Shown here one piece after another: positions 7,820 through 16,873 of a DNA stretch of 64,000 nucleotides. The position numbers and the translations under genes are program-made. Numbering within the stretch: the first letter of the stretch is position 1; each line of letters starts with the position of its first letter. The stretch comes from Spirochaetaceae bacterium (GTDB lineage: Bacteria; Spirochaetota; Leptospiria; Leptospirales; Leptonemataceae), in assembly GCA_002730875.1 (NCBI GenBank), contig PCBI01000012.1, positions 206,356-270,355 of the forward strand. Direction: 5' to 3'. The notes beneath the pieces were generated by a model. It was not told the origin of the DNA, did not search any database, and worked only from the letters and a program-made list of their open reading frames with translations.

Positions 7820-8755
7820 TCAATACCCGGAAGACACCGAAGACTGAAGAGAAGCAGCCTCTTCGAAAACGTCTCCATGGCATACCACGGAAGCCTGAAT
7901 CGGGTCAGCATAGCCGCCGCCCATAAACACTACCACAGGGCAGTTCCAGTAAGCCACATGTTGAAAGACCAACTGGTTTCGCCTGTCCAGGCCCTCACGG
8001 CTCAATGAGAGCTTGCCCAGGGTGTCTTCGTGCAATGGGTCGCATCCTGCCTGAAATAGAATTAGCTCCGGCTCGAAGGGATACAGGGCTAGCGGCAAGG
8101 ATCTCTTCAGCTCTGCATAATAGGTGTCGTCGTCGCATCCGTTCGGCAGAGCAATGTCAAAATCGCTCTTTTCTTTACGAAAGGGATAGTTTTTCTCTCC
8201 GTGGATGGAAAACGTCAGAACGTCCGGGTCCCCGGCAAAAATAGTCGCGGTACCGTTGCCTTGATGAACATCGCAGTCGATAATTGCGATTTTGCGAATC
8301 CCATATTCGCGCTGGGCGATTCTTGCGCACAGGGCCAGATCGTTGAAGACGCAGAAGCCCTCTCCATGGTCTGCATAGGCATGATGAGTGCCGCCGGCCA
8401 GATTACCGGCCACCCGATGACCTTCCATGGCGCAATGCAATGCCTGAATGCTCCCTCCTGCAATGGTGAGCGTCCTTTCTACGAATTCTGGAGTCCAGGG
8501 ACGGAAACCAATGCGACGGATCTCTGCGTCAGTCATCTTACCGTGCAGAAAAGCATCTACGTAGGATTCCTTATGAACCATTAGTAGCTGCTTTCGGGTA
8601 GCGGGGAGCGCATGCTGTATGGAAATAGGCAGCTTTGGGTCTTCCTTCAATCGGCTTTGTACGTCTTCATAGACCAGGCGATACCTATCCCTGGGAAACC
8701 TGGCATGGGGAGAAATCGCCGAAGTATAGTTTTCGTGGTAGAATAGATTTAGCAT
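7820..8755 (-). CDS. Histone deacetylase-family (AcuC-like) amidohydrolase
   Basis: 311 residues. Zinc-site and catalytic motifs of the arginase/deacetylase fold are present: 'GGTHHAYADHGEGFCVFND' with the tandem catalytic histidines, 'DCDVHQGNGTA' with the zinc Asp and His, and 'FQAGCDPLHEDTLG' supplying the second zinc Asp. The N-terminal 'FYHENY...HARFPRDRYRLV' is the usual start of the bacterial subfamily related to acetoin-utilisation protein AcuC and acetylpolyamine amidohydrolases. The frame extends 51 residues further upstream with no homology; ATG 8755 is preferred because it has an AGGGA site and starts at the conserved strand. Bacterial members deacetylate proteins or acetylated small molecules. 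Confidence 0.9.
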   Translation of the reverse strand: MLNLFYHENYTSAISPHARFPRDRYRLVYEDVQSRLKEDPKLPISIQHALPATRKQLLMVHKESYVDAFLHGKMTDAEIRRIGFRPWTPEFVERTLTIAGGSIQALHCAMEGHRVAGNLAGGTHHAYADHGEGFCVFNDLALCARIAQREYGIRKIAIIDCDVHQGNGTATIFAGDPDVLTFSIHGEKNYPFRKEKSDFDIALPNGCDDDTYYAELKRSLPLALYPFEPELILFQAGCDPLHEDTLGKLSLSREGLDRRNQLVFQHVAYWNCPVVVFMGGGYADPIQASVVCHGDVFEEAASLQSSVSSGY

Positions 8756-9024
8756 GGGTTCGTATCCCTGAAAGCTGCTCTGCGGCCAGGGATCTGTCCT
8801 ATAAGTTACTAAATTCGAATCGTCCGGGCTATTTGAATTCAGACCAGGTCGATGCTGGTCCGACGAATCTGAGCAATTGGCATTTCGTGCGAGTCCCGGG
8901 CTATCCACTACACAGATTTCCGGGTCGACGGATGCAGGTCGGCGCCTCTTGTTGCCTTAAGGATGCAGTTCGGCTCCGCTCCACGCCCCTGAGATAAAGT
9001 TTCCTGAAGTTTTGTACCGGGGCT

Positions 9025-10239
9025 TTAATCCACGGACCGTGTCTCTATTTTCACTTCCGACTCCAGCGTTCTATGCACCGGGCATTTATCGGCGATTTCG
9101 ATTAATTTCTGGCGCTGCTCGGTGGACAGATTGCCCTTGATTTCAATTTGGCGCTTGATTTGATCGACTCTCTGTTTCGACGATTCACATGATTCACAAT
9201 CTTCTGCATGGACTTTTTGATGTTTAAGATCTACGCTTACTTCCTCCAACGGCCATTTCTTTCGATCGGCATACATTCGAAGTGTCATCGCTGTGCAGGC
9301 TCCCAGAGCGGACAATAGCAAATCATAGGGGGATGGTCCGTGGTTTTCTCCGCCCACAGCGATTGGTTCGTCCGCGATTAACCGATGTCCGTTTGCATTA
9401 ACTTGTGTATGAAATCCCTGGCGACCGATGCGGGCGGTGACCGGACTTTCCCTGGCAGCTGTGTCTTTCACAGGGTCGTTCAGTTGCAGGTATCTAGCTG
9501 CCCAGGATGCGATAACGTCCCCGACATAGAGGGAATCCACTTCCCTTGACAATAGATGATCTGCATCGTCCAGGGAAATGAAACTGCGGGGGTGCTTTGC
9601 TCTTTGAAAGATCTCCGCGGCATTGTCCACTCCTACCTGCCGGTCCACGGGGCTGTGCATCACCAGAAGGGCCCGGTTCAGTTCCGCCACCGCTCGGTGC
9701 ATTCGGGACTGCTCTAGATCATCCAGAAATTGCTTCTTTATCGTGAACGGGCGACCAGCCAGCGTTACGCGTGCCCGGCCGTTTGCTTCGATTTCCTCCT
9801 TCGCATCTTCTAACATATTAATGACGTGAGAGGGCTCGGCGGGAGCGCCAATGGTCGCCACAGCTTTGCTCGAAGGGATTCTATGGGCGGCCTGCAGCAC
9901 AGCCGCTCCTCCCAGCGAGTGTCCAATAAGAATCGACGGGGCCGCATACTCCTGCTTCAAATATTCCGCAGCGGATACAAGGTCGTCCACATTGGAACTA
10001 AAGTTGGTTCTAGAAAAATCGCCTTCGCTTTCGCCCAGGCCCGTGAAGTCGAATCGTAAAACGGCGATCCCTTCCTGGTTCAATGCTCTTGCGATGTTGC
10101 TCACAGCCTTGAGGTTTTTCGTGCAGGTAAAGCAGTGAGCGAACAAAGCGAATGCCCGAGGCTCCTTTAGCGGTAGATCCAGGCGAGCGGCCAGTTTCTG
10201 ATTCTCATGGTTCGGGAATTCTAACGATATGGTCTGCAT
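9025..10239 (-). CDS. Alpha/beta hydrolase fused to an OsmC-family peroxidase-like domain
   Basis: 404 residues in two domains. The first 255 are an alpha/beta hydrolase with the nucleophile elbow GHSLGG (Ser108), an Asp in 'HSPVDRQVG' and a His in 'DADHLLSR', forming a likely triad. Residues about 265-400 are an OsmC/Ohr-like domain with '[20 protein letters not shown]' (first redox cysteine) and '[11 protein letters not shown]' (second). OsmC proteins reduce organic hydroperoxides through these two cysteines. The fusion is a known architecture; the hydrolase may release peroxidised acyl chains for the peroxidase half, but that is inference. Start ATG 10239 has a CGGAG site. Confidence 0.92.
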   Translation of the reverse strand: MQTISLEFPNHENQKLAARLDLPLKEPRAFALFAHCFTCTKNLKAVSNIARALNQEGIAVLRFDFTGLGESEGDFSRTNFSSNVDDLVSAAEYLKQEYAAPSILIGHSLGGAAVLQAAHRIPSSKAVATIGAPAEPSHVINMLEDAKEEIEANGRARVTLAGRPFTIKKQFLDDLEQSRMHRAVAELNRALLVMHSPVDRQVGVDNAAEIFQRAKHPRSFISLDDADHLLSREVDSLYVGDVIASWAARYLQLNDPVKDTAARESPVTARIGRQGFHTQVNANGHRLIADEPIAVGGENHGPSPYDLLLSALGACTAMTLRMYADRKKWPLEEVSVDLKHQKVHAEDCESCESSKQRVDQIKRQIEIKGNLSTEQRQKLIEIADKCPVHRTLESEVKIETRSVD

Positions 10240-10571
10240 GTTGGGCTCCGGAGTAATGGAGTTTCAGGTTCGATTGTGCGTCAGGTTTGATTACAGAAAG
10301 TTGGAAGTGGTACTACTACAAAAAGCAGAGACGAGGCAGGAACAGGGTACTCCGGAAATGGGTCCAGGGTAGACAGGAGGAGAGAACGAAACCCTTGCTC
10401 GACGGCATCCAATCAATGCCCTTGACTTTCGACTGCCTGAATTCAACGGGAGGGGGAAAATGGAATGCAGGACAGGCCGTTGCCTCCAATCTGAAAGCAA
10501 CGGCCGTCAAGTTGTGGCCCCTCTCTTGTCCGCACAATGGGGTCTGCTCAGGGAAGCACCATCGCGACTAA
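10240..10571. other. Intergenic stretch, nothing recognised
   Basis: 332 bp between two same-strand genes. It should hold the promoter of the hydrolase-OsmC gene; no confident -35/-10 pair or RNA structure was seen. Confidence 0.4.
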
Positions 10572-11216
10572 CTACGCTGCAGGATAATACACTGTGGGCG
10601 CCTTGTTCCAGGACGTTTCATCCTCCAGTTGCTCCACAAGCGCGGAAGCTACATCCTCCCGGGAGATCTTGTCGACCAGTTCATCCCATTCCCTGGGAAA
10701 CCCGACGTGAAACGATCCCCTGGCTTGCTCATCCGTCAGGTTCGGCGGTCTAATCAAGGTCCAGTCCAGCCCACTGGCTCGCACCTTCTGTTCCTGTTTT
10801 TCGTGGTCTCTAAAGGCATCTTTGATGAACAAAGGAACGATAATGTTTCGAAACATCCAGGGGGGCATGTGGCGAGTATCGGCGATACCCATGGTGGAAA
10901 GGCATACCAGGCGTCGCAACCCCTGACTCTGCATCCCTTGTATGATTGTTTCGGTCCCTTTTTCTCTGATTCCGCTTTTGTTCCGTCCGGGCGCTCCTAG
11001 AGCCACAATAACGGCGTCTTGACCGGCCAGAGCATCCTTCACCTGGCTAATATCAAGGACATTTCCCTCTACTACTTCCAGTCCCTTTAGCGAAGCTGTT
11101 TCCATCAGCCGCGCTCGGCTCCGTACAAAGGCGGTGACTTCATGACCCGCCTGAACTGCTTTCTTAACTGTAAGCCTTCCGGTTGCTCCGCTGGCTCCAA
11201 AGATAATCACTTTCAT
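10572..11216 (-). CDS. NAD(P)H-binding SDR-family reductase
   Basis: 214 residues with the nucleotide-binding fingerprint GASGATG (residues 7-13) after a beta strand, then 'VEGNVLD' and 'QDAVIVALGAPG' typical of atypical SDRs related to flavin/biliverdin reductase B and NmrA-like proteins. 'CLSTMGIAD' and 'LDWTLIRPPNLTDE' follow the usual strand order. Substrate unknown. The AGGAGG ribosome-binding site just before ATG 11216 is near-perfect, suggesting strong translation. The AraC regulator upstream on the same strand may control it. Confidence 0.85.
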   Translation of the reverse strand: MKVIIFGASGATGRLTVKKAVQAGHEVTAFVRSRARLMETASLKGLEVVEGNVLDISQVKDALAGQDAVIVALGAPGRNKSGIREKGTETIIQGMQSQGLRRLVCLSTMGIADTRHMPPWMFRNIIVPLFIKDAFRDHEKQEQKVRASGLDWTLIRPPNLTDEQARGSFHVGFPREWDELVDKISREDVASALVEQLEDETSWNKAPTVYYPAA

Positions 11217-11341
11217 AGTTTCCTCCTGTTGTGAATGAACGTAGCACAGGACGAACTGGAAAAATAGAATGAATCCGACATTCGGATCCGAATCCAGCGA
11301 GGCAAAGTTATGGGCCGCAGGCCGGGGCTGGCGGGAGTAAC

Positions 11342-12295
11342 CTATATAGATTCAGAGTGTGGCAGGGACTCTCCGGGCTTCGTAGCTCTGGATTCTACGA
11401 AATTGGGAACAGACTCCAGAAAGGTTTTGCGGAATTTCGCAGGTGTTGTTCCCGCAAACTCCTTAAATTCCCGAATAAAGTGCGATTGGTCCGAATAATG
11501 GCTATTGTGGGCCAGCGCGGTAAAATCAGCGGCGCCGGCTCGCATGTAGTTCATGGCCGATTGGAAACGGACAATCCTTCCATACAGCCGGGGCGACACG
11601 CCCACCCATTGGCGAAACCGGCGTTCCAGGGATCGTTCGCTAATCCCGAGCTCGCTTCGTATCTCGGCAATACTTCTGAGTTTCGCGTCCTCGGAAATCA
11701 GATTATACGCGGTTCGCAGCGTTCTCCATTCCTCGTAGATCCGTCTCTTTCGCAGTAACCGGCGCAGGAAGTCTTCAAGCATTGCAATTTGTGCAGTGGG
11801 CTTCTTTCTCGTGGCCATTCGTTCCAGAAAGTCGGAGTCAGCCGGGAGCAGTTCGCTCAGGTCCAGACAGTCATCGGTTAGAATATGCGCATCCAGATCA
11901 AACAGGGCTCGCAGCGCACCGGGCTCCAGAACCACTCCCAGGGTTCGAGTGCCCGCCGTCGTATGAAAAGTCCGCTGCTGTATTGTCTGCCCGTAAACGA
12001 AGGCCACCGGGATCTGAGCGCCGGAGCTATCGATGAGTGCTGTGGGAAGCTGAATGACAATCCCGGGGCATCCATCGGGCAAAGTGGAGTAGGAGCTATC
12101 ATGCCGGTGGTCAATCAGCCAGAGATCCCGAATGAAGGCGCTCAGGTCGGAGGATGGAGTGATGAGCAGATTCAAGTTCAACCCCGGGCCAATCTCCCAA
12201 TCAGCCCTCCCGCCAACATTAGGTCTTTGGCGTAGTTCGGACAACAGTTTTAGGGGTAGAGAAGTTCTCAGGGCGGGCAAAAAAGGGATTGACAA
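11342..12295 (-). CDS. AraC-family transcriptional regulator
   Basis: Up to 317 residues. An N-terminal sensor region (about 45-160) contains 'LSAFIRDLWLID' and 'LPDGCPGIVIQL', the pattern of the DUF6597-type domain found before bacterial AraC DNA-binding domains. The C-terminal helix-turn-helix pair is clear: 'LGISERSLERRFRQWVGVSPR' and 'SHYSDQSHFIREFKEFAGTTP'. The start is uncertain: the longest frame begins with TTG at 12295, inside the promoter of the divergent TetR gene and without a ribosome-binding site, so translation may begin further in. Possible targets are the reductase downstream or the divergent TetR/protease operon. Confidence 0.85.
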   Translation of the reverse strand: MSIPFLPALRTSLPLKLLSELRQRPNVGGRADWEIGPGLNLNLLITPSSDLSAFIRDLWLIDHRHDSSYSTLPDGCPGIVIQLPTALIDSSGAQIPVAFVYGQTIQQRTFHTTAGTRTLGVVLEPGALRALFDLDAHILTDDCLDLSELLPADSDFLERMATRKKPTAQIAMLEDFLRRLLRKRRIYEEWRTLRTAYNLISEDAKLRSIAEIRSELGISERSLERRFRQWVGVSPRLYGRIVRFQSAMNYMRAGAADFTALAHNSHYSDQSHFIREFKEFAGTTPAKFRKTFLESVPNFVESRATKPGESLPHSESI

Positions 12296-12316
12296 ACCGA
12301 CGTCGGTCGGTAAGTG
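12289..12316 (+). promoter_or_regulatory. TetR promoter with palindromic operator in the spacer
   Basis: TTGACA (12289-12294, perfect -35) is followed after about 16 bp by TAAGTG. The spacer is filled by ACCGACGTCGGTCGGT (12296-12311): ACCGAC and GTCGGT are inverted arms, and ACCGACGTCGGT is itself a perfect 12-bp palindrome. This looks like an autoregulatory TetR operator. With this -10, transcription would start at or within a few bases of ATG 12325, giving a leaderless or nearly leaderless mRNA. Confidence 0.65.
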
Positions 12317-12324
12317 TCGCTCTT

Positions 12325-13020
12325 ATGGTTCATGGAAGGCTGAGTCCAGAGGAGCGACGCAAGCAGATCCTTGTCGCGGCCCGGACGCTGATTTCACAGG
12401 CCGGAGTGGAATCGGTTCGAGTGGAGGACATTCTCCAGCAATTGTCCCTATCCAAGGGCGGGTTTTATCACCACTTCCGGTCCCTGGACGAGGTGCTTCG
12501 GGAGCTGATAACGGAAGACCTGGCTGGTTTGCTGGAGGATCTCCGCTATCGTACGGTCGCCGCCAAGGACTCCATAGATGCGCTGATAGCGTTGTTCGAT
12601 TTCGGTTCCGATGATAGGCAGGGCTCACCTGGGATATTGCCCTTCTTCAGTTCCCGCGGTCATAAGCTGCAGTACCTGGAAGTCCTGGAAGATGTGTTTT
12701 ATGAGCCGCTGGGCGCGATTTTGACCGAGATTTTGCGGGCCGGGATGGCCGCGGATGAACTTAGACCAGGCTCGCCCAGCTCCCTGGCCCTGATCTTTCA
12801 GGCCGTAAACCGACAGTTTAACCGGCAAGCGATTCTAGACGAGGCCACCGAGTATCTTGCCGACGAAAGGCAGTTAGCATTACGAATGCTCTTTCGCGAG
12901 CTGGGAGTGCTGGAGGAGCCGCGAGTCCAGTCGTTTTTGCGTAGCTGGACCGAAGAGCAGACTGGACCGAGACGGGGAAGAGAGAAAAAGGAGAGAATCG
13001 ATGAAGGAAAAGAACGATAG
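12325..13020 (+). CDS. TetR-family transcriptional regulator
   Basis: 231 residues. The N-terminal 50 residues are a standard TetR helix-turn-helix: 'RRKQILVAARTLISQAG', then 'VRVEDILQQLSLSKGGFYHHF' with the conserved GxFYxHF turn. The ligand-binding half is unassigned. The C-terminal 25 residues are highly charged. ATG 12325 is chosen over TTG 12289 because the latter coincides with the -35 box; no ribosome-binding site precedes 12325, consistent with leaderless translation. It is 24 bp upstream of the CPBP protease gene and almost certainly co-transcribed with it. Confidence 0.9.
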   Translation: MVHGRLSPEERRKQILVAARTLISQAGVESVRVEDILQQLSLSKGGFYHHFRSLDEVLRELITEDLAGLLEDLRYRTVAAKDSIDALIALFDFGSDDRQGSPGILPFFSSRGHKLQYLEVLEDVFYEPLGAILTEILRAGMAADELRPGSPSSLALIFQAVNRQFNRQAILDEATEYLADERQLALRMLFRELGVLEEPRVQSFLRSWTEEQTGPRRGREKKERIDEGKER

Positions 13021-13044
13021 AGCAGGAAATTCAGGAGAGGTTTT

Positions 13045-13935
13045 ATGAATCAGAAGAATGTGAAACCAAAGTACCGAGTCGGAGGCGATACACCTTCCGA
13101 AAGCATCTGGCCGTTTCTTCTCCTAACGTTCGCCATCGCCGGGGTCTCCTTTGCCATGATGCTGTTTGATAAAGACCTGCATTCCCCCCAGGGCTTTCCT
13201 GGTCTCCTGGTCTGGTTACTGGCAATCTGGAGTCCCAACCTGGCCATTCTGATCCTGCGGCTACGATCCGGCGGTCTATTCTCATTTCTGAAGCAGGCGA
13301 TTTCTGCGCCCGCAAATCCGGCCTTGCTCTCACTGACCCTTCTTCCTCTGGTACTCTTGCTTGCGCTCTGTCAAATACTGCCCGGGATCTGGCCCGATTT
13401 TCTAACGTTTCCCGGGTTGATCCTGTTGGTGGGAATCAATCTGTTTATGGGTCCCCTGGGCGAAGAATTCGGCTGGAGGGGATTTCTTTATCCAGCTCTG
13501 CGTCTGAGGCTGGGTTGGCTCGGAGCTGCCCTGCTGGTGGGCATCATCTGGGGCTTCTGGCATGCGCCTCTGTGGTTCATTGAGTCTCCGCAGTCCGAGA
13601 TCCCCTTCGCCGTATTTCTGGGCAATGTTATGGCCTTCAGTGTTCTCATGTCGATCCTGCGAGATGGCACCGGTCCATCCCTGGTCGGCCCTATTTTGAT
13701 GCATCTTTCAATCAATGTGGCTGCTGGTCTCTTTGGGCTTCTCGGAATGGGATCCCAGGCCGAATACTGGACCTACTCGCTACTCTTCATGGGCGGGGCC
13801 GCTATACTTGCATTGGTGGTCTACCAGGCGGGCCGAAATATTGTAAGAATGGAGCCAACGAATCGCCCTCTTTTCCGCCAGGTTTTTGCACAGTGGAATC
13901 AAGTGCCCCGGCGGAGTGACGAAGGAGGACTGTGA
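13045..13935 (+). CDS. CPBP-family intramembrane glutamic protease
   Basis: 296 residues with about seven to eight membrane segments. The three CPBP (Abi/Rce1) motifs are visible: EEFGWRG (140-146) with the catalytic Glu pair, WHAPLWF near 175-181, and 'ILMHLSINVAAG' near 230. The family includes CAAX prenyl protease Rce1 and bacterial proteins in bacteriocin immunity or membrane-protein processing. ATG 13045 has a GGAGAGG-type site. It follows a TetR regulator that should repress it, so it probably answers an external compound. The native substrate is unknown. Confidence 0.9.
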   Translation: MNQKNVKPKYRVGGDTPSESIWPFLLLTFAIAGVSFAMMLFDKDLHSPQGFPGLLVWLLAIWSPNLAILILRLRSGGLFSFLKQAISAPANPALLSLTLLPLVLLLALCQILPGIWPDFLTFPGLILLVGINLFMGPLGEEFGWRGFLYPALRLRLGWLGAALLVGIIWGFWHAPLWFIESPQSEIPFAVFLGNVMAFSVLMSILRDGTGPSLVGPILMHLSINVAAGLFGLLGMGSQAEYWTYSLLFMGGAAILALVVYQAGRNIVRMEPTNRPLFRQVFAQWNQVPRRSDEGGL

Positions 13936-14304
13936 GAAATACAGAGAAGGTCAAATCGGTATTGAGCGAATTCAGGATGTTTTCATGGGGCTGGCCGGGA
14001 TTTTTTGCTAAAGCAATTCCGGCCAAAACCGATCATCTTCCTGTGAGGCAACATACATAACAGGCCTTCGCTGACATACAGGCCCATTCCGGGCCGGTCA
14101 GGTAGCTAAAAAAGCTCAAATTTTTTGAAGCCCGAGTCGTGTTTTTTTACGGTTTGGGCTAAAGGTCGTTCCTCCCTCCTTCGAAAGTAGATACAGATAT
14201 AAATAGAACTCCGCGCAAACACAGAAGGCCAGGGAAGGCCTAACAAATAGCGGGGTGTTTACATGAATGCCGGGTGACACCGGCGCGTTTCAAGGAGGAA
14301 ACGA
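13936..14304. other. Flagellin upstream region with a hairpin
   Basis: 369 bp. A long imperfect hairpin (13993-14024, outer arms GGCCGG/CCGGCC, inner TTGC/GCAA) lies behind the protease gene and may end its transcript, though it lacks a trailing U-run. The remainder must hold the flagellin promoter. A weak sigma28-like match (TAAAG at 14160, 15 bp, TTCGAAAG at 14180) has only half of the -10 consensus, so it is not called. Confidence 0.4.
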
Positions 14305-15150
14305 ATGATAATCAACCATAACCTTTCAGCGATCAATTCCCATCGCACGCTGAAATTCCAGCACTGGGATGTTGACAAGAACATGGAAAAATTGTCCTCC
14401 GGGATGCGTATCAATCGCGCCGGGGACGATGCATCTGGCCTGGCAGTATCTGAAAAGATGCGCGCACAGATCAGTGGACTGAGACAGGCAGAAAGAAATG
14501 CCGAAGACGGAATGAGCATGATTCAGACCGCCGAAGGATATCTGGCCGAAGTGGCCGACGTTCTTCAGCGAATCCGAGTACTTTCCATTCAGTCTTCTAA
14601 CGGCATCTACACCGCCCAGGATCGACAGATGATCCAGGTGGAGGTTTCTGCTCTGGTGGATGAAGTAGATCGAATCGCTTCGCAGGCACAGTTCAATACA
14701 ATGAATCTGTTCCTGGGCGAATTCGCGCGGAATTCCCGACAGTCGTCCATGTGGTTTCACATCGGGCCCAACCAGCATCACCGAGAAAGAGTGTATATCC
14801 AGACAATGACTGCGAATGCCCTCAATCTCAAGCAAATTGACGGAAACATCATGAGCATTTCCACAGCGGAAATGGCAAATGAAGCAATAGGCACCCTGGA
14901 TGCCGCTCTTGATAGAATCAACAAGCAGCGAGCGGACATGGGAGCTTATTTCAACCGTCTGGAGCATGCTGCAAAAGGTCTGATGGTGGCCTACGAAAAC
15001 ACCCAGGCATCGGAAAGCCGTATTCGAGACGTGGATATGGCCGAAGAGGCAACGGACTTTACCAAGAACCAGATTCTGGTTCAAACAGGAACGGCAATGC
15101 TGTCGCAGGCGAATATTCGCCCGCAGTCGGTATTGCAACTACTGAGGTAA
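14305..15150 (+). CDS. flaB: Periplasmic flagellin FlaB
   Basis: 281 residues, the usual size of spirochaetal FlaB core proteins. The N-terminal D0/D1 signature ([14 protein letters not shown], '[26 protein letters not shown]') and the C-terminal D1/D0 helix ('[23 protein letters not shown]', '[13 protein letters not shown]') flank a short middle, so the surface-exposed domains of external flagellins are absent. It forms the filament core of the endoflagellum in the periplasm. No signal peptide is present: flagellins are exported by the flagellar type III apparatus. AAGGAGG precedes ATG 14305. A paralogue follows at 15432. Confidence 0.97.
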   Translation: MIINHNLSAINSHRTLKFQHWDVDKNMEKLSSGMRINRAGDDASGLAVSEKMRAQISGLRQAERNAEDGMSMIQTAEGYLAEVADVLQRIRVLSIQSSNGIYTAQDRQMIQVEVSALVDEVDRIASQAQFNTMNLFLGEFARNSRQSSMWFHIGPNQHHRERVYIQTMTANALNLKQIDGNIMSISTAEMANEAIGTLDAALDRINKQRADMGAYFNRLEHAAKGLMVAYENTQASESRIRDVDMAEEATDFTKNQILVQTGTAMLSQANIRPQSVLQLLR

Positions 15151-15431
15151 GCGTTTTCAGCGCGAGGAGGAATTAGTTAAACTTGCATTCGTGTTTCTCC
15201 AGAAGGTGCGCCTGACGCCTCATGGCTTGCTTATTTCCGGTTTTTGAGAAACCGCCGGATTCGAACGAGCCCTGAAAATGTCGGGCGCACAAAGAGAAAC
15301 TTTGTGATAGATACCTGGCTTCTTGTACACTGCAGCCGGCGGGTTTGCCGGTGCCATTCGGACGGAGTGTGCAATTGCATTCTCCCACCTGCTTCCTCAG
15401 AAATAGGTGATTAGAGGCAAAGGAGTGCAGG

Positions 15432-16277
15432 ATGATTATCAATCACAACACGAGTGCTATCAACGCTCACAAGGCGTTGAAGTTTAACGTTTGGGAAACA
15501 GACAAATCTATGGAGAAGTTAAGCTCCGGCATGCGTATAAACAATGCCGGTGATGACCCATCCGGATTGGCTGTTTCTGAAAAGATGCGGACACAGATCC
15601 AGGGCCTTCGCCAGGCGGAACGTAATACCGAAGACGGTATGAGTTTCATACAGACCACGGAGGGGTATCTGGCTCAGACCTCGGATATTATCCAGCGGAT
15701 TCGCGTTCTTGCTGTTCAATCAGCAAACGGAATCTATTCGGCTCAAGATAGAGAGCTGATTCAGGTGGAAATATCCCAGCTAGTCGACGAGGTGGATCGT
15801 ATCGCATCTCAGGCCGAGTTCAATCGATTCGACCTGCTCATGGGGCGTTTTGCGCCGGGATCTGTAAGAGGATCCATGTGGTTCCAGATGGGACCCAACC
15901 AGGGGCAGCGAGAACAGGCTTTCATCAGAACGATGACAGCGCGAGCGCTGGGACTGAGAGAAGCGGACAACCAGATCGTCACGGTTTCTACGCCGGGAGG
16001 CGCCAATGAAACCATTGGTCGAGCAGATGCTGCGCTTGAAGTGCTGATGAAACAAAGAGCCGATCTCGGAGCTTATTACAACCGTTTGGAGCATACGGCC
16101 AAAGGGCTGATGAACGCATACGAGAATGTGCAGGCTTCGGAAAGCCGTATTCGCGATGTGGATATGGCCGAGGAAATGGTTCAGCTGACTACCAATCAGA
16201 TACTGACCCAATCCTCGATTGCGATGCTTTCACATGCTGGTGTAAGACCAGAAGGGATCTTGAATTTGCTGCGTTAA
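15432..16277 (+). CDS. flaB: Periplasmic flagellin FlaB (second copy)
   Basis: Also 281 residues and clearly homologous to the preceding flagellin along the full length: same '[25 protein letters not shown]' N-terminal block, the spirochaete-typical '[13 protein letters not shown]' block near 140-152 and the '[14 protein letters not shown]' C-terminal helix. It has diverged in the central part and last 30 residues, so it is an older duplication rather than a recent copy. A 281-bp gap with its own AGGAG site separates the genes, allowing separate regulation. A strong terminator follows at 16464. Confidence 0.97.
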   Translation: MIINHNTSAINAHKALKFNVWETDKSMEKLSSGMRINNAGDDPSGLAVSEKMRTQIQGLRQAERNTEDGMSFIQTTEGYLAQTSDIIQRIRVLAVQSANGIYSAQDRELIQVEISQLVDEVDRIASQAEFNRFDLLMGRFAPGSVRGSMWFQMGPNQGQREQAFIRTMTARALGLREADNQIVTVSTPGGANETIGRADAALEVLMKQRADLGAYYNRLEHTAKGLMNAYENVQASESRIRDVDMAEEMVQLTTNQILTQSSIAMLSHAGVRPEGILNLLR

Positions 16278-16873
16278 ACGTAGTTTGAGGTCCTGGTTTT
16301 TGCGTCTCGGCGCAGGCTGGCCCGAAGCTGAATTCATGCAAGGATCGGAGGACTCCGGACCCATGCAACGGGGATTCATCTGAAGGGACGAGCGAAACCG
16401 GGATTTCGAATGCGTTAAAGGAGCAATTCCACCGGCGCATACACAAACTCAAATGTTCCCATCGGCCCGGGCGGCGTTGCCCGGGTCTTTTTTTTCGCCG
16501 ATGGATTTGCTCTCTAATTGATTGGTATTTTCGAATAGTTCCGTTAATGTTTTGGTCGAATCCGGGCCAATAATTCGGCAACTTTCTGATTCATGGGACG
16601 ATGTGTTTCTATTTGATCTGCTCCGGTTTTGCCGACTCCCTGGCTGTTTTCAGGTCAGTTCGCCGGGGCCGAGGCATGAAGATTCCAGGGGCCTCTTGCC
16701 ATCGAATGAGGCTTCACGGCTCCATACAGAATCTGAAATGGGTCATTCCTGACAGGGTTCCGGTTGCTTATCGAGTAAACAATTCAGGTAACGGACTGCG
16801 AGGGACAAAGCCCTTGGTCCTGGACCTTATCAGCTTTCATTGACTCTGGCTGCGGGCCCTAACTGTTTGGGAC
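16278..16873. other. Intergenic region after the flagellins
   Basis: 596 bp containing the terminator at 16464-16495. The remainder (16496-16873) has short open frames without credible coding signs. It should include the promoter of the downstream cyclic-nucleotide-binding protein; nothing specific was recognised. Confidence 0.5.
16464..16495 (+). terminator. Rho-independent terminator of the flagellin region
   Basis: Stem CCCGGGC (16466-16472) / GCCCGGG (16479-16485), six-base loop, followed by TCTTTTTTTT (16486-16495). Canonical GC stem plus U-run, placed 190 bp after the second flagellin stop. Confidence 0.85.

Noticed and set aside
13990..14011. sigma54-like promoter before the first flagellin (TGGCC...TTTTTTGCT)
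   Set aside because: GG and GC are 12 nt apart, not the required 10. The segment is better explained as part of a hairpin behind the protease gene.
14160..14187. sigma28-like promoter for the flagellin (TAAAG, 15 bp, TTCGAAAG)
   Set aside because: Spacing fits, but only half of the GCCGATAA -10 consensus matches, and the second flagellin has no similar site.
14326..15138. 270-codon open frame on the minus strand
   Set aside because: Antisense to the first flagellin; highly conserved flagellin codons explain the open frame.
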